A DNA stretch of 7,544 nucleotides from assembly GCA_002505805.1 (NCBI GenBank), contig DAWB01000203.1, forward strand, positions 1-7,544, written 5' to 3'. Source of the stretch: Methanosaeta sp. UBA80 (GTDB taxonomy: Archaea; Halobacteriota; Methanosarcinia; Methanotrichales; Methanotrichaceae). A model generated the notes under the pieces. The model searched no databases, was not told the origin of the DNA, and saw only the letters and a program-made list of their open reading frames with translations. This document shows positions 5,294 through 7,544 of this stretch, piece by piece. How positions within the stretch are numbered: the stretch's first letter is position 1; each line of letters opens with the position of its first letter. A program made the position numbers and the translations under genes.

Positions 5294-5683
5294 CTATCTT
5301 CCCGATTCCAGAATTCTAAGCGCTAATAGCGCCGCATTTTCTCCATTATCTATGCCCACGCAGGCCACTGGGACTCCCGGCGGCATCTGCACAATTGAAA
5401 GAAGCGCGTCGAGGCCGCCCAGCTTGGCGCTCACAGGCACTCCTATCACCGGGCGAGAGGTCTTTGAGGCCACCACCCCGGGCAGCGCCGCAGACAGACC
5501 GGCCACGGCGATAAAGACACGGGCATCGGTGGCGGAGACGAACTCATCCAATTCTTTAGGATTTCTGTGGGCAGAGAGAACTCTGTGCTCAAAAGAGACC
5601 CCCCTCTCATCCAGCTTGCGCACAATCCTGTCCACTATGGCCTGATCGGACAGGGAACCGGATAAAACCGCAATATCAACCAT
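5294..5683 (-). CDS. purE: PurE: 5-(carboxyamino)imidazole ribonucleotide mutase / AIR carboxylase
   Basis: Purine synthesis enzyme that makes 4-carboxy-5-aminoimidazole ribonucleotide, either from N5-CAIR (class I, needs PurK) or directly from AIR and CO2 (class II). Seen: SGSLSD (8-13) for the phosphate-binding turn, SAHRNP (37-42) with the catalytic His, and the core [20 protein letters not shown] (81-100). The class I loop AGGAAHLPG reads AGLSAALPG here, with Ala in place of the His, as I expect for archaeal forms, so the mechanism class cannot be fixed from this window. The 129 residues lack the long C-terminal helix of the E. coli enzyme (about 169). I chose ATG 5683 because GAGGTGAT at 5695-5688, an 8-base match to the archaeal anti-SD, sits just before it; GTG 5692 and ATG 5689 overlap that site. 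Last gene of the operon, 23 bases after chorismate mutase. Confidence 0.93.
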   Translation of the reverse strand: MVDIAVLSGSLSDQAIVDRIVRKLDERGVSFEHRVLSAHRNPKELDEFVSATDARVFIAVAGLSAALPGVVASKTSRPVIGVPVSAKLGGLDALLSIVQMPPGVPVACVGIDNGENAALLALRILESGR

Positions 5684-5706
5684 CCTCATCACCTCATACA
5701 GTCCAT

Positions 5707-5991
5707 CTATCCGCCCTGATTTCTGCCCTGCAGCTCCTGCTGCTTGTGAACGCTCATGTCGATGAGAGTCTCGAAGATGCTTTTTATGGCTCCCGCATCA
5801 AGGTTCAGCTCAACCGCCAGGTCCATGGCATGGGATAAAACCCACTTCTCCCTCTCCGGATCGACGATGGGCCTGCCCTCCGCCCTCTTCACCTCGAAGA
5901 TCTTTTTGGATAGACCCATGCGGCGGTGGATCAGCCTTATGATCTGCTCGTCTATGCTCTCCATATCGTTGCGATGCTCCTCTAGACTCAT
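5707..5991 (-). CDS. Chorismate mutase, AroQ type
   Basis: Cytosolic enzyme converting chorismate to prephenate, the committed step toward phenylalanine and tyrosine. At 94 residues it is a free-standing all-helical AroQ domain. Matches to the E. coli CM domain are R7 (R11), RR at 23-24 (R28), K35 (K39), D44 (D48), R47-E48 (R51-E52) and S80 with Q84 (S84, Q88), so the active site looks complete. The familiar runs are [27 protein letters not shown] and SVHKQQ. No regulatory ACT domain and no fused prephenate dehydrogenase or dehydratase. ATG 5991 is chosen over TTG 5994: its A is the last base of the shikimate kinase stop (TGATG), and GAGGGGA lies just upstream, inside the previous gene. The 1-base overlap indicates translational coupling. 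I leave the symbol empty because archaeal naming varies (aroQ, aroH, pheA). Confidence 0.93.
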   Translation of the reverse strand: MSLEEHRNDMESIDEQIIRLIHRRMGLSKKIFEVKRAEGRPIVDPEREKWVLSHAMDLAVELNLDAGAIKSIFETLIDMSVHKQQELQGRNQGG

Positions 5992-6839
5992 CAAGTCCCC
6001 TCGCCTTTGGATGCACCGCTATTATTGGAGTAGGTTCTTATCACCTTTCCGCCCAGCGGCCTCCAGGCCGCCTCCAGGGTGGCAATCCGGCTCTCTTCGA
6101 TTATGGCGGCATATGAGGGGCCTGTGCCGGAAAGGCTGGCTCCCTTGGCCCCGGCCTCTAATGCCAGGAGCAAGGGCTCCGCCGAGAGGCCCAGGGCGGC
6201 GCAGTAAGCCAGGCCGTTGATGGTCATGGCCTGGGCGTAGTCTCCTCTCAGGGCCAGGTCGAAGACAACATCGGCCACCGGGGAGATGAGACGGGAGCGT
6301 GAGACACTGGTCTCCTGGGAGAAGAGCCTTCTTTCCGGTGAGAGTATCAGCACGGGGGTATCCAGCTCCTCCCTCTTCAGGAGCAGCATCTCTTTGTTGT
6401 CGGTCACCACCACACCCCCCAGCATGGAGGCCAGGGCATCGTCCAGAGCACCGGTGATGGTCACTCCTGCTTTCCTGGCCGCGGCGACTCCGATCTTTGC
6501 CGCTTCTATGGGGTCCATCTCCTCATGCAGAGCATCCAGAGTGGCCAGGATGACGGCGTTGGCGGCAGTGCTGCTGCTCTTCAGGCCGCTGGCCACAGGA
6601 ATCTCACTTTTGGTTCTGATGGTTGCCCCATAATCATATCCCAGCCTCTCCAGGACCATAGCCACGCAAATCTCTATCAGCCTGGTGTCCACGCCCGGAA
6701 CGTCGCCCTTTATGGTTCCGGTGCGGTCCAGATCCACCCGGGCGTGGGTCGTGAGGCCTATGCCGAAGGCCGAGCCCTTCCAGTTGGCCACGGCATTGAG
6801 TATGGTGGCCGCTCCGCCCGCCCGGCCATATCCTATCAT
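5991..6839 (-). CDS. aroK: Archaeal shikimate kinase, GHMP kinase superfamily
   Basis: Phosphorylates shikimate with ATP to shikimate-3-phosphate in the aromatic amino acid pathway. It belongs to the archaeal type related to homoserine and mevalonate kinases, unrelated to bacterial P-loop AroK. Visible blocks: N-terminal GGAATILNAVANWKGSAFGI (8-27), the GHMP ATP-binding motif PVASGLKSSSTAAN (81-94), the conserved acidic segment TGALDDALASMLGG (129-142), and the C-terminal glycine-rich GASLSGTGPSYAA (233-245). The 282 residues match the family. The start ATG 6839 overlaps the stop of the upstream gene as ATGA, and the stop overlaps the chorismate mutase start as TGATG, so three genes are translated as a coupled set. 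Product and gene order fit a biosynthetic aro operon. Confidence is high from motifs alone. Confidence 0.95.
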   Translation of the reverse strand: MIGYGRAGGAATILNAVANWKGSAFGIGLTTHARVDLDRTGTIKGDVPGVDTRLIEICVAMVLERLGYDYGATIRTKSEIPVASGLKSSSTAANAVILATLDALHEEMDPIEAAKIGVAAARKAGVTITGALDDALASMLGGVVVTDNKEMLLLKREELDTPVLILSPERRLFSQETSVSRSRLISPVADVVFDLALRGDYAQAMTINGLAYCAALGLSAEPLLLALEAGAKGASLSGTGPSYAAIIEESRIATLEAAWRPLGGKVIRTYSNNSGASKGEGT

Positions 6840-7360
6840 GACTGCTCCATCTCCAGTATTTTCCGGAGCTTCTCCAGCTCCCGGACGAAATCGATCTCTC
6901 CCTCCCGGCTGTATCTGGCGATCATCTTGTCCAGATACTCCAGCTCAGCGATGGAGGAGGCGAAATTAGGCTGGTAGCTTCCCAGGTCATAGAGGGGCAG
7001 GACCTCGACGCCTCCTTTGCTGGTTTTCTCCTCCAGGCCCTTGACCACAACGATGAAGGCGAAGCTCTTGTAGCCCAGGCCCCGGGATATGTTTTTGGCC
7101 AGGCTGTTCATCTGCTGCACCCGGCGGGAGGAGAGGGCTTTGTAGGCGGCTAGGGAGTCCTTGTACTCCACAAACATTGCCGAGTCATCGGACCAGAGCA
7201 GAGCATCGTACTCCACCACGGCGATGGCGTTCTTCATAGCCACCACATTGAAGAGCACACCGCGGCACCAGCTGATGTTGAGATGAAGCCTGAAGTCCGC
7301 CTCGGAGAGTGGCGTGTCTCTGGGCTTGAGAACATAGGGCTCGCTGGACAGTTCGATCAT
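6836..7360 (-). CDS. Hypothetical protein with a PD-(D/E)XK nuclease-like core, first gene of aro operon
   Basis: Not a family I can name. The 174-residue product has a pattern typical of PD-(D/E)XK phosphodiesterases: a helix and strand NVVAMKNAIAVVEYDALLW (38-56) with E50-x-D52, a turn, then AMFVEYKDS (61-69) with E65-x-K67, followed by a helix holding R79-R80, Q83 and a hydrophobic strand FAFIVVVKG (100-108). This spacing (13 residues from D52 to E65) fits the superfamily and resembles NERD-like domains. Residues 136-174 are a charged helix or coiled coil. No signal peptide or membrane span. The stop overlaps the shikimate kinase start (ATGA). The start ATG 7360 has no Shine-Dalgarno but has a TATA-like box 25 bases upstream. 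It may be a diverged nuclease, an inactive relative, or a chance match. Real gene: high confidence; fold: about even odds. Confidence 0.8.
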   Translation of the reverse strand: MIELSSEPYVLKPRDTPLSEADFRLHLNISWCRGVLFNVVAMKNAIAVVEYDALLWSDDSAMFVEYKDSLAAYKALSSRRVQQMNSLAKNISRGLGYKSFAFIVVVKGLEEKTSKGGVEVLPLYDLGSYQPNFASSIAELEYLDKMIARYSREGEIDFVRELEKLRKILEMEQS

Positions 7361-7380
7361 CGGATGCGATGTAGGATTTT

Positions 7381-7390
7381 CAGATAAATG
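7381..7390 (-). promoter_or_regulatory. TATA-like box for the aro-purE operon
   Basis: CATTTATCTG on the minus strand is centred about 25 bases before the ATG at 7360, so transcription would begin at or beside the start codon. It lies in the 43-base gap after the preceding gene's stop. No ribosome binding site follows it, consistent with a leaderless first gene. Alternatively the operon may be read through from the upstream gene. Confidence 0.42.
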
Positions 7391-7403
7391 GACTTTTCCA
7401 AAG

Positions 7404-7544
7404 CTAGCCGCGCATGAGGTTACGGGCCAGGTCCAGCACGGTCCTGGGCCTGGAAAGGAAAGTAGCCGCCCCGGCCAGTATGGCCTTTCTGGCGAAAGAG
7501 CCGCTGGAGATGAGCCTCTTTCCGGAGAGGCCCCTCACCAGCCG
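7404..7544 (-). CDS. C-terminal fragment of an unrecognised protein (5' end beyond window)
   Basis: An open frame enters from the right edge and ends at TAG 7406-7404 after 46 codons. The visible tail is strongly basic (about ten Arg/Lys against one Asp), with SGSFARKAILAGAATF in the middle and RTVLDLARNLMRG at the end, suggesting two helices. Codon use resembles the neighbours. The piece is too short to name a family; it may or may not belong to the following aro operon. Confidence 0.6.
   Translation of the reverse strand, partial: RLVRGLSGKRLISSGSFARKAILAGAATFLSRPRTVLDLARNLMRG

Noticed and set aside
1..7544. Search for CRISPR arrays, tRNA genes, insertion sequences, toxin-antitoxin or defence cassettes
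   Set aside because: No regularly spaced repeats, tRNA-like cloverleaf, transposase motif or terminal inverted repeats were found by eye; the only nuclease-like protein sits in a biosynthetic operon.

Overview
The window looks like a chromosomal segment of a methanogenic archaeon. Methanosarcinales, and within it a Methanothrix (Methanosaeta)-like genome, is my best guess; the genus is inferred, not proven. Pointers to Archaea are a GHMP-type (archaeal) shikimate kinase instead of the bacterial P-loop enzyme, AT-rich TATA-like boxes 25-30 bases before several starts, archaeal-style anti-SD matches such as GAGGTGAT, and exported proteins unusually rich in N-glycosylation sequons. No rRNA, tRNA, CRISPR array, insertion sequence or phage gene was seen.

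Layout: (1) 1-422, minus strand: the N-terminal 140 codons of methionyl-tRNA synthetase (metG), cut by the window edge. (2) 423-612: divergent intergenic region with promoter-like boxes. (3) 613-3999, plus strand: four consecutive genes for exported proteins: two diverged tandem paralogues with many sequons and a shared DQWGW motif, a periplasmic or extracellular TPR protein, and a small secreted protein ending in Cys-Cys. Each gene has its own leader gap and TATA-like box, so they look like single units rather than one tight operon. (4) 4000-4149: AT-rich gap. (5) 4150-4656, plus: a short YgjP/DUF45-type zinc metallopeptidase. (6) 4664-4681: a hairpin where the two strands converge; its T-rich side serves the minus strand. 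(7) 4700-5246, minus: uspA followed 4 bases later by an unannotated 36-residue single-membrane-span protein. (8) 5294-7360, minus: a tightly packed operon read in the order PD-(D/E)XK-like hypothetical protein, archaeal shikimate kinase, chorismate mutase, purE, with 4-base and 1-base overlaps between the first three genes and a 23-base gap before purE. (9) 7404-7544, minus: the C-terminal 46 codons of an unrecognised gene.

Functionally, shikimate kinase and chorismate mutase are two steps of aromatic amino acid synthesis (shikimate to shikimate-3-phosphate, and chorismate to prephenate), while purE belongs to purine synthesis. The nuclease-fold-like protein that heads this operon is the least expected member. 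The plus-strand block looks like cell-surface material with lineage-specific paralogues. The most useful second looks are the small membrane protein coupled to uspA, the PD-(D/E)XK-like protein in the aro operon, the tandem sequon-rich paralogues, and the apparent leaderless starts.
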